DNA of 64,000 nt from an uncultured Oscillospiraceae bacterium (GCA_944386985.1 CALXDD010000005.1:1-64000); one strand, 5' to 3'. Counted from the stretch's first letter, positions 7,681 to 16,599 are shown. Numbers and translations: made by a program. Notes: generated by a model not told the origin, from the sequence alone.

Positions 7681-8570
7681 GTCTCTTTCTCCTTCGTTGA
7701 CGATGCCCGTCGTTTCTCCCGCCAGCTCAGAAATGCGCCGTTGAACTCAGCCCCCATGATCAGCGTCACAGAGCTGAGGAAGAGCCAGATCATCAAAACG
7801 ATCACCGCACCCAGTGTACCATAAATCACAGAATAGTGCGCAAAGTTTTCCACATAAAAAGAAAATCCCACTGAAACCACCATCCACCCCACCAGGGCGC
7901 ACACCGCGCCGGGCAAAATGGCGGACGCGCTCTGGCGCTGGTCCTGGGCCAGAGCGTAGAGAATGCCCAGGGTAGCAAACAGCAGCAGCGCCAGCAGAAG
8001 AAAGCGCAGATAGTGCCAGAGATGAATGACGCCGGTCATAAAGGGCACCCGCCCCGCCAGATACAGCAGCAGCCGCTGGCCAAAGGTCATCAGCAGCAGC
8101 GACGCCAAGACTACCAAGATCAGCACCACCGTAAACAGCAGCACCCGGGCATAGTGGCGCAGAAGGCTCACAGGGCGCTTGAGCCCGTAGGCCCGCCGGA
8201 CGCTCCGCATCAGGCAGTTGGCGGCCCGCATCGGGAAGTAGATGGAGAAGACCAGAGAGAACCAGAGCATGGCAGCGGTCGTCGTACCGGCGACATAGTT
8301 GAGGTAAGTCTCACACAGCTCCACCACCGCATCAGGCAGCACGGAGGACAGCATCTCCAGCGCGTCCGACGTCTGGATCTGCAGCAAGCCCAGAAGGGAG
8401 CTGACGAAAATCAGCAGCGGAAACAGGGTAAACAGCAGGTAATACGCCAGAGCGGCGCTCTGCTGGGCCACATCATGGCGCTGGTAGCGATAGATCAAAT
8501 CGGGAATCGGCGTCAGCGGACGGACAATTTTCCCATCTTTTCTAATAAAAAAGGCCCGCTCGATCCGCAT
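7677..8570 (-). CDS. YihY/BrkB (UPF0761) family membrane protein
   Basis: 297 residues with six predicted membrane spans. Family hallmarks include SAALAYYLLFTLFPLLIF near the start, FPMRAANCLMRSVRRAYG in the middle and YSVIYGTLGAVIVLMIWLF near the end. The molecular role of the family is not settled; older ribonuclease BN naming is a misannotation. It leads the operon with trkA, trkH and the M29 peptidase and ends in a basic cytosolic tail. Confidence 0.9.
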   Translation of the reverse strand: MRIERAFFIRKDGKIVRPLTPIPDLIYRYQRHDVAQQSAALAYYLLFTLFPLLIFVSSLLGLLQIQTSDALEMLSSVLPDAVVELCETYLNYVAGTTTAAMLWFSLVFSIYFPMRAANCLMRSVRRAYGLKRPVSLLRHYARVLLFTVVLILVVLASLLLMTFGQRLLLYLAGRVPFMTGVIHLWHYLRFLLLALLLFATLGILYALAQDQRQSASAILPGAVCALVGWMVVSVGFSFYVENFAHYSVIYGTLGAVIVLMIWLFLSSVTLIMGAEFNGAFLSWREKRRASSTKEKET

Positions 8571-8636
8571 TGACGCTTCCCTCCTTTCCCAATCGGCACA
8601 GCAGCGTTCCGCATATTTTATTTCTACAATTTATAT

Positions 8637-8664
8637 AGTATAACATATCTCTTGAAAAATACAA
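8637..8664 (-). promoter_or_regulatory. promoter of the brkB-trkA-trkH-M29 operon
   Basis: Minus strand TTGTAT (8664-8659), 16-bp spacer, TATACT (8642-8637), in an AT-rich divergent region. The leader to the BrkB ATG is about 60 nt. Confidence 0.6.
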
Positions 8665-8683
8665 ATAAAGGATTAGCTATACT

Positions 8684-8712
8684 TTGACAAGCTGCGGTGT
8701 GATTGCTATACT
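8684..8712 (+). promoter_or_regulatory. promoter of the flavoprotein gene
   Basis: TTGACA (8684-8689), 17-bp spacer, TATACT (8707-8712). It is divergent from the brkB promoter with only 20 bp between the two -35 boxes. Confidence 0.8.
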
Positions 8713-8747
8713 ATGGACAAAGAGTCTCATGAACGGAGGTATGCGTG

Positions 8748-9380
8748 ATGAAGGTATTGTTGGTCAACGGCAGCAGCCACCCCAATGGCTGTACCTATAC
8801 GGCTTTGATGGAGGCCGCCAAGGTACTGGAGCAGGAGGGGATCTTCTGTGAAATGTTCCAATTGGGCGCCGGACCGATCCGGGACTGCATCGGCTGCGGC
8901 GGCTGTGCCCGGTCGGAGAAAGGACTCTGCGTATTTGAGGACGACTGTGTCAACGAGCTGATCAGCCGGGCGTCAGAGTCCGACGGCTTCATTTTCGGCA
9001 CGCCAGTATATTATGCTCATCCCAGCGGACGGATTTTATCCGCGCTGGACCGGGCGTTTTACGCCGCCGGGAAGCGGGCGTTTGCCCACAAGCCCGGTTT
9101 TGCAGTGGCGTCCGCCCGTCGGGCTGGCACCACCGCCGCGCTGGACGCGGTGCTGAAGCATCTGACCATCAACCAGATGCCTGTGGTATCCTCCACTTAC
9201 TGGACCATGGTCCACGGGAACACCCCTGCCGAGGTTTTGAAAGACGAGGAGGGGCTGCAGACCATGCGCAACGGCGCGCGGAATCTGGCGTGGCTGCTCA
9301 AATGCATCCAGGCCGGAAAAGAGCAGGGTATTTTTCCGCCCCAGGCCGAGGCCGCCAGCCGCACCAATTTCATTCGGTAA
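8748..9380 (+). CDS. flavodoxin-family NAD(P)H-dependent oxidoreductase with CxxCxxC motif
   Basis: 210 residues from ATG 8748, which has GGAGGT 7 nt upstream; a GTG one codon earlier is possible. The start KVLLVNGSSHPNGCT is the FMN phosphate-binding loop of the NADPH-dependent FMN reductase fold. It is followed by DCIGCGGCARSEKGLC, the cysteine cluster seen in iron-sulfur flavoproteins of anaerobes, and by FGTPVYYAHPSGR, which contacts the flavin. Likely a cytosolic electron-transfer or reductase protein; the substrate is unknown. It is a single-gene unit with its own promoter and terminator. Confidence 0.9.
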   Translation: MKVLLVNGSSHPNGCTYTALMEAAKVLEQEGIFCEMFQLGAGPIRDCIGCGGCARSEKGLCVFEDDCVNELISRASESDGFIFGTPVYYAHPSGRILSALDRAFYAAGKRAFAHKPGFAVASARRAGTTAALDAVLKHLTINQMPVVSSTYWTMVHGNTPAEVLKDEEGLQTMRNGARNLAWLLKCIQAGKEQGIFPPQAEAASRTNFIR

Positions 9381-9429
9381 CAGAAACAGTTTTCAATATT
9401 TTATTTTAAAGCCCATCGACGGCTTTCCG

Positions 9430-9467
9430 CCCGGAGTCCTTACAGTAAAGGGATTCCGGGTTTTTTT
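9430..9467 (+). terminator. terminator of the flavoprotein gene
   Basis: CCCGGA and TCCGGG arms, extended inward by CCTT/AAGG pairing, followed by seven T. A smaller hairpin AAAGCC/GGCTTT precedes it. Confidence 0.8.
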
Positions 9468-9797
9468 ATTTTCTCGCTTTTGCAAACCGCCACGCAAGCG
9501 GCTGCCCAGCGCAGTTTTTCTCCCACCGGCTTTTTCCCGCTGGCCAAACCGATAATTTTCCGTATTATTCTTTCAATTTTCTCCTTATTGTTATCAATCG
9601 TACCAAATTTGACAGTTCCTCCCATCCGTTGCAGCTTCCTTGAAGGAGGCCCGCCTCTTCCGCCGCACGGGGCGCTTTGCCTCTCCTCCCAGGAGGGAAG
9701 ACCCGCTGTTCTTCCGAAATCCGGCGAAAAGCCGGTACCCCTTCACAGAGTACCGGCTTTTCGCCGCACCTCTCCGCACGGCACTTTTCCAAAATAA
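9468..9797. other. gene-free stretch between convergent genes
   Basis: No convincing gene: short open frames here lack ribosome sites and recognisable sequence. Apart from the long inverted repeat at 9722-9766 I see only an AT-rich patch around 9555-9600. Confidence 0.5.
9722..9766. repeat. 17-bp inverted repeat between convergent genes
   Basis: CGGCGAAAAGCCGGTAC, an 11-nt loop, and its perfect complement. The inner half contains AAAAGCCGGTAC, a motif also used in the hairpin at 31279-31315. There is no T tail, so it may be a processing or bidirectional termination structure. Confidence 0.6.
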
Positions 9798-9824
9798 CAG
9801 AGCGGGCCTTGCAGGCCCGCTCTG
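9798..9824 (-). terminator. terminator of ychF
   Basis: Perfect 11-bp stem CAGAGCGGGCC/GGCCCGCTCTG with a 5-nt loop. On the minus strand it is followed by TTATTTTGG. It sits 26 bp after the ychF stop codon. Confidence 0.8.
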
Positions 9825-9850
9825 TAAAGTTCTTCTGCTGTACAGTAGAA

Positions 9851-10942
9851 TCACACATTAAACCGGAACAGAATAATATCTCCGTCCTTCACCACATACT
9901 CCTTGCCCTCAGAGCGAATGAGGCCCTTCTCCTTGGCGGCGGCCATGGAACCCACCTTCATCAGATCGTCAAAGGCAATGACCTCCGCCCGAATAAATCC
10001 ACGCTCAAAGTCGGTGTGGATCTTTCCGGCGGCCTGGGGGGCCTTGGTACCCTTGGTGATGGTCCAGGCCCGGCACTCATCCTCGCCGCTGGTGAGATAG
10101 GAAATCAGCCCCAACAGGGCGTAGCTGGCCTTGATCAGGCGGTCCAGACCGCTCTCATTGATGCCCAGATCCGTGAGGAACATCGCCTTTTCCTCGCCGT
10201 CCAGCTCGGCGATCTCCGCCTCCAGCTTGGCGCACACAGGAATCACCTGGGCTCCCTCAGCGGCGGCCCGCTCCGCCACCAGCTTGTAGTAGGGCACGTT
10301 CTGATAGTCCGAGAAACCGTCCTCGTCTAAGTTGGCGGCATAAATCACCGGCTTCAGGCTCAAAAGATCGCTGGTGGCGATGAGGGCGGCGTCGTCCTCG
10401 TCACACTGGTAGCTGCGGGCGGACTTGCCGTCGTTGAGCCAATCGCGCAGGCCGGTAAACACCTCCACCTCATGGAGGAACTTCTTATCGCCCTTGGCGG
10501 CCTTCTGGGCTTTGTCGATCCGGCGGTCCACCATCTCCACGTCCGCCATAATAAGCTCCAGATCAATGATATCGATATCCCGGATGGGATCGGTGGAACC
10601 CTCCACATGGATCACGTTGTCGTCATCGAAGCAGCGCACCACATGGACGATGGCGTCGGTCATGCGGATGTTGCTGAGAAACTTGTTGCCCAGGCCCTCG
10701 CCCCGGCTGGCGCCCTTCACCAGACCGGCAATGTCCACAAACTCGATCACCGCAGGAGTGGTCTTCTTGGGGTGGTACATCTCACTGAGCTTATCCAGCC
10801 GCTGATCCGGCACGGCTACCACGCCCACATTGGGGTCGATGGTACAGAAGGGGTAGTTGGCGCTCTCCGCGCCAGCGTTGGTGATTGCGTTAAAAAGAGT
10901 GGACTTTCCCACATTTGGAAGTCCAACGATGCCCAATTTCAT
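9851..10942 (-). CDS. ychF: redox-regulated ATPase YchF (OLA1 family)
   Basis: 363 residues from ATG 10942, matching the family length. The open frame extends 47 codons upstream but those have no family sequence and AGGA lies before 10942. The order is: P-loop LGIVGLPNVGKSTLF at the N-terminus, switch region with DIAGLVKGASRGEGLGNKFL, a helical hairpin insert, and the C-terminal TGS domain. The ATP-specific variant of the NKxD motif is NLDEDG. YchF is a universally conserved ribosome-associated ATPase linked to stress responses. It is transcribed alone. Confidence 0.96.
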   Translation of the reverse strand: MKLGIVGLPNVGKSTLFNAITNAGAESANYPFCTIDPNVGVVAVPDQRLDKLSEMYHPKKTTPAVIEFVDIAGLVKGASRGEGLGNKFLSNIRMTDAIVHVVRCFDDDNVIHVEGSTDPIRDIDIIDLELIMADVEMVDRRIDKAQKAAKGDKKFLHEVEVFTGLRDWLNDGKSARSYQCDEDDAALIATSDLLSLKPVIYAANLDEDGFSDYQNVPYYKLVAERAAAEGAQVIPVCAKLEAEIAELDGEEKAMFLTDLGINESGLDRLIKASYALLGLISYLTSGEDECRAWTITKGTKAPQAAGKIHTDFERGFIRAEVIAFDDLMKVGSMAAAKEKGLIRSEGKEYVVKDGDIILFRFNV

Positions 10943-10994
10943 AACAAAACGTCCTTTCCGCAGCACAATCCGCGAAATCATATTTACTTTGGCC

Positions 10995-11023
10995 ATTATA
11001 CAGGATTCCACGGCAAAATACAA
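10995..11023 (-). promoter_or_regulatory. promoter of ychF
   Basis: Minus strand TTGTAT (11023-11018), 17-bp spacer, TATAAT (11000-10995). The start falls about 45 nt before the ATG at 10942 and within the spurious upstream open frame, supporting the shorter protein. Confidence 0.75.
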
Positions 11024-11119
11024 GTGGGGGCCGCCAGAGATTGCCCGTCTGTCTTCTTCCGTCGTCATTCCGGCAAAGCGCACCGCTCTGCCGGACGAGG
11101 AGGCAAGCCCCCCTTCCCG

Positions 11120-12085
11120 TCAATACCCCCTCCGCCGGTTGGGAACGTACCGCAGAGGCTCCCCCGCGGCATACCGCTCCAAATTCTCCAAAAACATATC
11201 CACCACCCGGTCCCGTGTGTATCCGAGCGCCATGTCTCCCGAGCAGTGGGGCGTCAAAATCAGCCGGGGGGCCTGCCAGAGCGGGTGCTCCGGCGGCAGA
11301 GGCTCCGGCGTCACCACGTCCAGGGCCGCGCCGCCCAACCGGTTGCCCCGCAGCGCGTCAATCAGCGCCTCCTGGTCTACCGCCGTGCCCCGGCCCACAT
11401 TGATCACCAACGCATCATTTGGCAGCAGCTCAATCCGGGCGCGGTTCAGAATTCCCTCCGTCTCCAGCGTCCCCGGAAGGCACAGCACCAAGGCGTCGGT
11501 GTTCGGCAGCAGCTCCTCCAGCTGCCGGATCGCATACACATTGTCAAAGGCCGGGTCCGCCGCTTTCTGCACATTCCGCCGCACCCCGGTGACAAAAGCG
11601 CCCATGGCCTTGGCCCGGCGCGCCACCTCGGTGCCCACATCCCCCGTGCCTAAAATGGTCAGCCGCAGGCCGTTGACAGACCGGATGCGGTCCACCTGCC
11701 GCCAGTCCCGGCGGCGCATCCGCCGCTGCACCTCCGGCATCTGCCGCAGCAGCATCAGCAGCACCATGATCACATGCTCGGAGATGGCGATGCCATAGGC
11801 CCCGGCGGAATTGGTGAACAGACAGTTGGGGTTGGCCCACACCCCGTCGGACCGGTAGGGATCGATCCCCGCGAAGGCGCAGGCAAACCAGCGGAGATTC
11901 CGGCCCTGCCGGGTCACCTCCACCGCGTCGTGGCCGAAAAAGATCTCATAGCTGTCCAGTACCGGCAATACGTCTTCCGCCCGGGCAAAATAGTCCACCA
12001 GAAACCCCAGCCGGGCGGCGGTCTCCCCGATCCGCTCCTTGTGCTCCGAGGAGAGAAAATCATCCATGACCGCGATCCGTCTCAT
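11120..12085 (-). CDS. D-isomer specific 2-hydroxyacid dehydrogenase
   Basis: 321 residues from ATG 12085 (GGAGGAG upstream; the longer open frame is antisense read-through of the neighbour). The Rossmann motif is LTILGTGDVGTEVARRAKAMG, split around 140-160, and the catalytic set is visible: Arg in INVGRGTAVD, Glu in DVVTPEPLP and His in LTPHCSGD. Such enzymes reduce 2-keto acids to D-2-hydroxyacids with NAD(P)H in the cytosol. The catalytic domain begins with FFGHDAVEVTRQGRNLRW, not diagnostic of a known substrate. The start overlaps the upstream FAD-protein stop as TGATG, so the two are translated together. Confidence 0.9.
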   Translation of the reverse strand: MRRIAVMDDFLSSEHKERIGETAARLGFLVDYFARAEDVLPVLDSYEIFFGHDAVEVTRQGRNLRWFACAFAGIDPYRSDGVWANPNCLFTNSAGAYGIAISEHVIMVLLMLLRQMPEVQRRMRRRDWRQVDRIRSVNGLRLTILGTGDVGTEVARRAKAMGAFVTGVRRNVQKAADPAFDNVYAIRQLEELLPNTDALVLCLPGTLETEGILNRARIELLPNDALVINVGRGTAVDQEALIDALRGNRLGGAALDVVTPEPLPPEHPLWQAPRLILTPHCSGDMALGYTRDRVVDMFLENLERYAAGEPLRYVPNRRRGY

Positions 12086-13674
12086 CACAACTCCTCCAAT
12101 ATTTGTTCCGCAACGTGAATCCCGTCGTTGGCGGCGGACATGATCCCTCCCGCATAGCCCGCCCCCTCCCCGCAGGGATAGAGACCCCCGATAACGGAGC
12201 AGTACCGCTCCCGGTCTCGCAAAATCCGCACCGGGGCGCTGCTGCGGCTCTCCACCGCCGTCAGCACCGCGTCGGCCTGGGCGTAGCCGGGAATCGGCCC
12301 GGCGTCGATCTCCGGCAGGGCCTGGGCAATGGCATTGGCGACAAATTCCGGCAGACACTGCCAAAGGTCCGTAAAGCGGACGCCGGGGCGGTAGGTGGGC
12401 TTCACCCTGCCGGGTCCCTCTGAGGGTCGGTTTGCTAAAAAATCGCCCACTCGCTGGGCCGGAGCGATGTAGCCCCCGCCGCCTAAGCGGTAGGCCGCCT
12501 CCTCCAGCCGCCGCTGAAAGGCAATGCCCGCCAGAGGATGGCCGCCGCCGAAGTCCTCCGGCCCCACATTCACAAGCAAACCGCCGTTGATGTTCTCCCC
12601 GTCCCGGGCGTAAAGGCTCATGCCGTTGGTCACCAGCCGTCCCTCCTCCGAGGCGGAAGCCACCACCGTTCCTCCCGGGCAGACACAGAAGCCAAATACC
12701 GTCCGCCCCCCGTCCACATGGCGGGAAATGGTATAGCTGGAGGCGGGGAGCCCGGGCCGTCCGGCACATTTGCCGTACCGGGCGGCGTCCATATCCCGCT
12801 GCAGGTGTTCGATCCGCACCCCCACAGCGAAGGGCTTTGCCTCCATGGGCACGCCCCGGCTGTAAAGCATTTCCACCGTATCCCGGGCACTGTGGCCAAG
12901 CGCCAGCACCAGACGCTCCGCAGGCAGGGTGTAAAGTCCCTCCGGTCCACAGACTGTCAGCTTTTTGATCCGCCCGCCCACAATGGTCACATCCGTCATC
13001 TGGTGGTGGAAACGGATGTCTGTCCCCAGCCGCAGCAGCTCCCGCCGCATATTCTGCAGGGCGATGTGGAGCATGTCGGTACCGGCGTGGGGTTTGGCGT
13101 CAATAAGAATAGAGGATGGCGCGCCGAATTCCACCAGCTTTCCCAGAATATACTGATGGCGGAGGTCCCGGGTGCCTGTGTTCAGCTTACCGTCGGAGAA
13201 GGCGCCGGCGCCGCCCTCGCCAAACTGGACATTGGAGGCGGGGTTCAGCTTGCCGCTGCGCCAGAACGCCTCCACATCCCGCTGCCGCTCCTCCACCGGC
13301 GCGCCCCGCTCCAGCAAAATGGGCGGCGCCCCGGCCTGGGCCAAAATCAGGGCGCAAAAGAGGCCCGCAGGCCCGGCTCCCACCACCACCGGCCGCACCG
13401 CCGGGGCCTTGGCCCCCTTGGGAGGGCGGTACTTTTCCTTTACCGCCTTGGTCACCCAGCGGGAGCGGCACCGCTTCAGTACCTTCCCCTCGTCCTCCAC
13501 CGCCGCATGGACCGTATACTCCCATACCACATCCTCCCTGGCATCTAAGGAGCGGCGGACGGGGCGGAGAGACCGAATGGCCGTCTGCGGGACACGGAGA
13601 ACCTTGGCCGCCAGGGGCAGCAGCTGGTCCTCCGGCGCACCGGGGGGAAGTCTCAATTTTTCAATTCGCAGCAT
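12085..13674 (-). CDS. NAD(P)/FAD-dependent oxidoreductase of the COG2509 type
   Basis: 529 residues from ATG 13674 (GGAG 8 nt upstream; 33 extra upstream codons have no support). An N-terminal domain of about 90 residues precedes the dinucleotide-binding motif VVVGAGPAGLFCALILAQAG. FGEGGAGAFSDGKLNTGT is the hallmark loop of this uncharacterised FAD-dependent dehydrogenase family, and the C-terminal GGLYPCGEGAGYAGGI closes the FAD site. The reaction is not known. It is coupled to the 2-hydroxyacid dehydrogenase downstream, so the pair may oxidise or reduce one metabolite. Confidence 0.9.
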   Translation of the reverse strand: MLRIEKLRLPPGAPEDQLLPLAAKVLRVPQTAIRSLRPVRRSLDAREDVVWEYTVHAAVEDEGKVLKRCRSRWVTKAVKEKYRPPKGAKAPAVRPVVVGAGPAGLFCALILAQAGAPPILLERGAPVEERQRDVEAFWRSGKLNPASNVQFGEGGAGAFSDGKLNTGTRDLRHQYILGKLVEFGAPSSILIDAKPHAGTDMLHIALQNMRRELLRLGTDIRFHHQMTDVTIVGGRIKKLTVCGPEGLYTLPAERLVLALGHSARDTVEMLYSRGVPMEAKPFAVGVRIEHLQRDMDAARYGKCAGRPGLPASSYTISRHVDGGRTVFGFCVCPGGTVVASASEEGRLVTNGMSLYARDGENINGGLLVNVGPEDFGGGHPLAGIAFQRRLEEAAYRLGGGGYIAPAQRVGDFLANRPSEGPGRVKPTYRPGVRFTDLWQCLPEFVANAIAQALPEIDAGPIPGYAQADAVLTAVESRSSAPVRILRDRERYCSVIGGLYPCGEGAGYAGGIMSAANDGIHVAEQILEEL

Positions 13675-13740
13675 GACGGTGTCTCCTTTTCTCCCGGCAC
13701 AGACGGTTTTCGCCGGATTTCCTCCGGGGTTTTCATTATT

Positions 13741-13769
13741 ATTATAAAGGCATCTCTTCGGGAGGGCAA
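13741..13769 (-). promoter_or_regulatory. promoter of the FAD protein-dehydrogenase unit
   Basis: Minus strand TTGCCC (13769-13764), 17-bp spacer, TATAAT (13746-13741). Confidence 0.7.
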
Positions 13770-13871
13770 CCAATTGTTAATGGTATCTGCAAAATTTCTT
13801 CATACTTTGGACATAATCCTCCCATATAATACGAGCATAGCAAATGAGAAATCTCACAGGAGGTTATAAAT

Positions 13872-15257
13872 ATGAGCTTCAACAATGATTATGATTCCTT
13901 CTATCGTCCTTCCAGAAGTAACGGAGAGCCGGAAGTTTCCCAGGACACCCAGCCCCTCACCGGCGAGGTCATCGACGGCGCCGCCGGCGGCGGTCCCCAG
14001 AAGCGGAAGTCCCACAGGGGCCTGAAGGTCACCGCCATCGCCCTGTGCGGCGTGCTGATATTCGGCGGCGTGTTCGGGCTTGGCTATGCGGCCCAGGATC
14101 TGATCCGCTCCCTCAGCGGGAAGGAAACCAATATCTATGTCAGCGACCGGGAACCGGTAGAGGTCACACCGGTGGCGGTGGACGGCAAAACCGAGATGAG
14201 CTACACCGAGCTGTACGCCTCCAATGTCAACAGCTGTGTCAGCATCAACGTCTCTGAGACCACCAACATCTTCGGCCAGCAGGCTCAGGTGGCAGCCTCC
14301 TCCGGCAGCGGCTTCATCATCAGTAAGGATGGCTACATCGTCACCAATTACCACGTCATCAACGGCGGCACCAGCGTAAAGGTCACCCTGTACGACGGCA
14401 CCACTTATGATGCTGAGATCATCGGCGGCGACGAGGAGTTCGATATCGCTGTTTTGAAAATCAGCGCCGACAAGGAGCTGACCCCTGTGGTCATCGGCAG
14501 TTCCAGTGATCTGCAGGTGGGCGACGACATCGCCGTCATCGGCAACCCCTTGGGCGAGCTGACCTTCTCCATGAGCGAGGGCATCGTCTCCACCACCAAC
14601 CGTCTCATCAACGTGGACGGCACTCCCTTCAACATGATTCAGATTACTGCCGCAGTGAATTCCGGCAACTCCGGCGGCCCTCTCTTCAACATGTACGGCG
14701 AAGTGGTGGGCATCGTCTCCGCCAAGCTGTCCAGCAGTTCTTCTTCTGAGGCTTCCGTCGAGGGCCTGGGCTTTGCTATCCCCATCGATGACGTGCAGTC
14801 CATGATCACCGACATCATTGCCAACGGCTACGTTACCAACAAGCCCTACCTGGGCATCGTGGGCGGTACCTTCAACTCCAACTATGTTCCCAACAGCGCC
14901 GTCAGCGAGGGCGTGTACGTCTACTCCGTGGAGGAGGGCGGCGCCGCTGACAAGGCCGGCATCAAGGCCGGCGATGTGATTACCAAGATCGGCGACGAGA
15001 CCATTGCCTCTCTGGACGACATCACCACTCTGCGCAAGAGCTATGTATCCGGCGACACCGTGACGGTGGAATTCTACCGCAATAACGAGAAGATGACCGC
15101 CGAGCTGACCTTCGGCAGCATGCCGGAGCAGGACGAGACCACGGAGACCAGCAGCAATCCTCAGCAGCAGCTTCCCTCCCAGGGCCAGTATTACGATCCC
15201 TATGATTTCTTCAATGATTTCTTCGGCAGCGGCCGCTCCTCCGGCAGCGCCGCGTAA
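13872..15257 (+). CDS. HtrA/DegP-type membrane-anchored serine protease with PDZ domain
   Basis: 461 residues. A cytosolic N-terminal tail of about 50 residues is followed by one membrane span (about 52-72), so the protease faces the cell exterior. The S1C catalytic triad is complete: His161 in TNYHVI, Asp191 in EFDIAV and Ser267 in GNSGGP. One PDZ domain (about 325-410) has GVYVYSVEEGGAADKAGIKAGDVI. The C-terminal tail is rich in Gln, Tyr, Phe and Gly. Such proteases degrade misfolded surface proteins. AGGAGG lies 9 nt before the ATG. A TATAAT at 13825-13830 could be the -10 but no good -35 is visible, so stress-specific control is possible. Confidence 0.94.
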   Translation: MSFNNDYDSFYRPSRSNGEPEVSQDTQPLTGEVIDGAAGGGPQKRKSHRGLKVTAIALCGVLIFGGVFGLGYAAQDLIRSLSGKETNIYVSDREPVEVTPVAVDGKTEMSYTELYASNVNSCVSINVSETTNIFGQQAQVAASSGSGFIISKDGYIVTNYHVINGGTSVKVTLYDGTTYDAEIIGGDEEFDIAVLKISADKELTPVVIGSSSDLQVGDDIAVIGNPLGELTFSMSEGIVSTTNRLINVDGTPFNMIQITAAVNSGNSGGPLFNMYGEVVGIVSAKLSSSSSSEASVEGLGFAIPIDDVQSMITDIIANGYVTNKPYLGIVGGTFNSNYVPNSAVSEGVYVYSVEEGGAADKAGIKAGDVITKIGDETIASLDDITTLRKSYVSGDTVTVEFYRNNEKMTAELTFGSMPEQDETTETSSNPQQQLPSQGQYYDPYDFFNDFFGSGRSSGSAA

Positions 15258-15311
15258 CGCCAATTAACCTTGCTACTCTTCCCTTTTCTTTCTCTTCTTT
15301 CTCTTTCAATG

Positions 15312-15348
15312 CCAAAGGGCCCTCCGGAAGATCCGGAGGGCCCTTTGG
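15312..15348. terminator. bidirectional stem-loop between htrA-like and nucleotidyltransferase genes
   Basis: A perfect 17-bp stem (CCAAAGGGCCCTCCGGA and its complement) with a 3-nt loop, between convergent genes. There is no good T tail on either side, but its strength and position fit termination for both. Confidence 0.65.
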
Positions 15349-15366
15349 TGTGTTATGGCGTGCATC

Positions 15367-16101
15367 TCAGCCCTGGCGGCGGAGTTCCTCCTCCACCATT
15401 TTCAGCTGCTCCACCGTATTCACACCGATGAGCTCCGCGCCCTTGCAGGCGCAGCAGGCGTCCACCCGTCCGCCCTCCTGCCGGAGAATGGCGGGGACAT
15501 CGGTGAGATAGTATTCCTTCTGCGCATTGTCGTTTTTCAGCTGGCTGAGGGCGGCAAACATCTTCTTGCAGTCAAAGACGTACACGCCCACATTCAGCTC
15601 CCGGATTGCTTTCTGCTCAGGCGTGCAGTCCCTGTCCTCCACCACGCCCTGGAAGCTGCCGTCCTCCCCCCGGAGGATGCGGCCGTAGGGCAGGTCCCAG
15701 TCACAGGTGCCGGTGAGCAGGGTGCAGGCGTTGCCCTGGCGGACATGGGTCTCCAGCAGGCTCTCATAGGTGCTGCGGCGGAGAAGGGGCATATCGCCGT
15801 AGCAGATCAGCACCGGGCCGTCGTAGTCCCCCACCGCCTCCTTGGCCACCGCCACCGCGTGGCCGGTGCCCAGCTGAGGCTCCTGAACGGCGTGGGGATA
15901 GTCGCCGAAGACCTTCAGCACATCCTCCCGGTGGTAGCCCACCACCAGCACAGTGTCCTCCTTGGGCAGGAAGCTGAGGTTTGTAAGCACATAGTGGAGC
16001 AGGGGCTTTCCGTTGGCCTCCCGCATCACCTTGGGCAGGGTGATTCCTTCCGTCTGCAGCCGGGTGCCCTTGCCCGCTGCCAGAACGATGGCTTTATACA
16101 T
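15367..16101 (-). CDS. sugar-nucleotide pyrophosphorylase-like nucleotidyltransferase (GlmU N-domain type)
   Basis: 244 residues. The NTP_transferase signature KAIVLAAGKGTRLQ opens the protein, followed by LPKVMREANGKPLLHYVL with the conserved lysine. QEPQLGTGHAVAVA and the metal-binding GDMPLL are the motifs of the GlmU uridyltransferase domain. The left-handed beta-helix acetyltransferase half of GlmU is absent, so it probably only transfers a nucleotide to a sugar-1-phosphate, UDP-GlcNAc synthesis being the closest guess. It is a single-gene unit with its own promoter. Confidence 0.88.
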   Translation of the reverse strand: MYKAIVLAAGKGTRLQTEGITLPKVMREANGKPLLHYVLTNLSFLPKEDTVLVVGYHREDVLKVFGDYPHAVQEPQLGTGHAVAVAKEAVGDYDGPVLICYGDMPLLRRSTYESLLETHVRQGNACTLLTGTCDWDLPYGRILRGEDGSFQGVVEDRDCTPEQKAIRELNVGVYVFDCKKMFAALSQLKNDNAQKEYYLTDVPAILRQEGGRVDACCACKGAELIGVNTVEQLKMVEEELRRQG

Positions 16102-16135
16102 AGACGTCCTCCGTTCGTTTTGATTTGGTGCTTCG

Positions 16136-16163
16136 ATTATACCATACCCGGCATAAAAGGCAA
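16136..16163 (-). promoter_or_regulatory. promoter of the nucleotidyltransferase gene
   Basis: Minus strand TTGCCT (16163-16158), 16-bp spacer, TATAAT (16141-16136). Confidence 0.7.
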
Positions 16164-16185
16164 CCTGAAAAACCGCTTTGCCGCC

Positions 16186-16214
16186 TTGACAAGACTCCGG
16201 AATTTTCGCATAAT
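16186..16214 (+). promoter_or_regulatory. promoter of the DUF1294 gene
   Basis: TTGACA (16186-16191), 17-bp spacer, CATAAT (16209-16214), divergent from the nucleotidyltransferase promoter. Confidence 0.75.
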
Positions 16215-16250
16215 GGAGCCGTTCACCCGGACAAAGGAGGGCCCATATCG

Positions 16251-16550
16251 ATGAAAAAATACCTTTTGACGCCGATGGGAGCGGCAGTGTGCTATTTGCT
16301 GCTGATCAATCTCATTGCTTTTTGCATGATGGGATGGGACAAGCGGCAGTCCAAACGGGAAGGCGCCCGGCGGACGCCGGAGAAGCGGCTGTTTCTGGCA
16401 GCGGTGCTGGGCGGCAGTATCGGCGCCATTGCGGGAATGTTCCATTTCCATCACAAAACCCGCCACTGGTATTTCCGCTACGGCCTGCCTGCCATTCTGG
16501 CGCTTCAACTGGCTGCGGCAGGGATGACCTGGTATTGGCTGCGCGGATAA
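16251..16550 (+). CDS. DUF1294 family small membrane protein
   Basis: 99 residues from ATG 16251 (AAAGGAGG upstream). Two to three hydrophobic segments flank a basic loop. The family signature is the FCMMGWDKRQSKREGARRTPEKRLF stretch (about 24-48), then GGSIGAIAGMFHFHHKTRHWYF with its conserved His/Lys pattern. The function of DUF1294 is unknown. It sits alone between its own promoter and terminator. Confidence 0.88.
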   Translation: MKKYLLTPMGAAVCYLLLINLIAFCMMGWDKRQSKREGARRTPEKRLFLAAVLGGSIGAIAGMFHFHHKTRHWYFRYGLPAILALQLAAAGMTWYWLRG

Positions 16551-16599
16551 AATTCCATTTTTCCTGAAAGATTATTTCGAAACTCATTCGCGTACACTT

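Noticed and set aside
9640..9861. Small plus- and minus-strand frames of 73-97 codons between the flavoprotein gene and ychF
   Set aside because: They run through the ychF terminator and a 17-bp inverted repeat, lack ribosome sites, and have Arg/Pro-rich composition typical of random frames in GC-rich DNA.
10943..11083. 47-codon N-terminal extension of YchF
   Set aside because: It crosses the predicted ychF promoter and does not match the family; the P-loop normally starts at residue 3-4, as it does from ATG 10942.
12086..12769. N-terminal extension of the 2-hydroxyacid dehydrogenase frame to 549 residues
   Set aside because: The extra 228 codons are antisense-phase reading of the FAD protein gene and have no family sequence. 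The true start at 12085 has GGAGGAG and gives the normal length.
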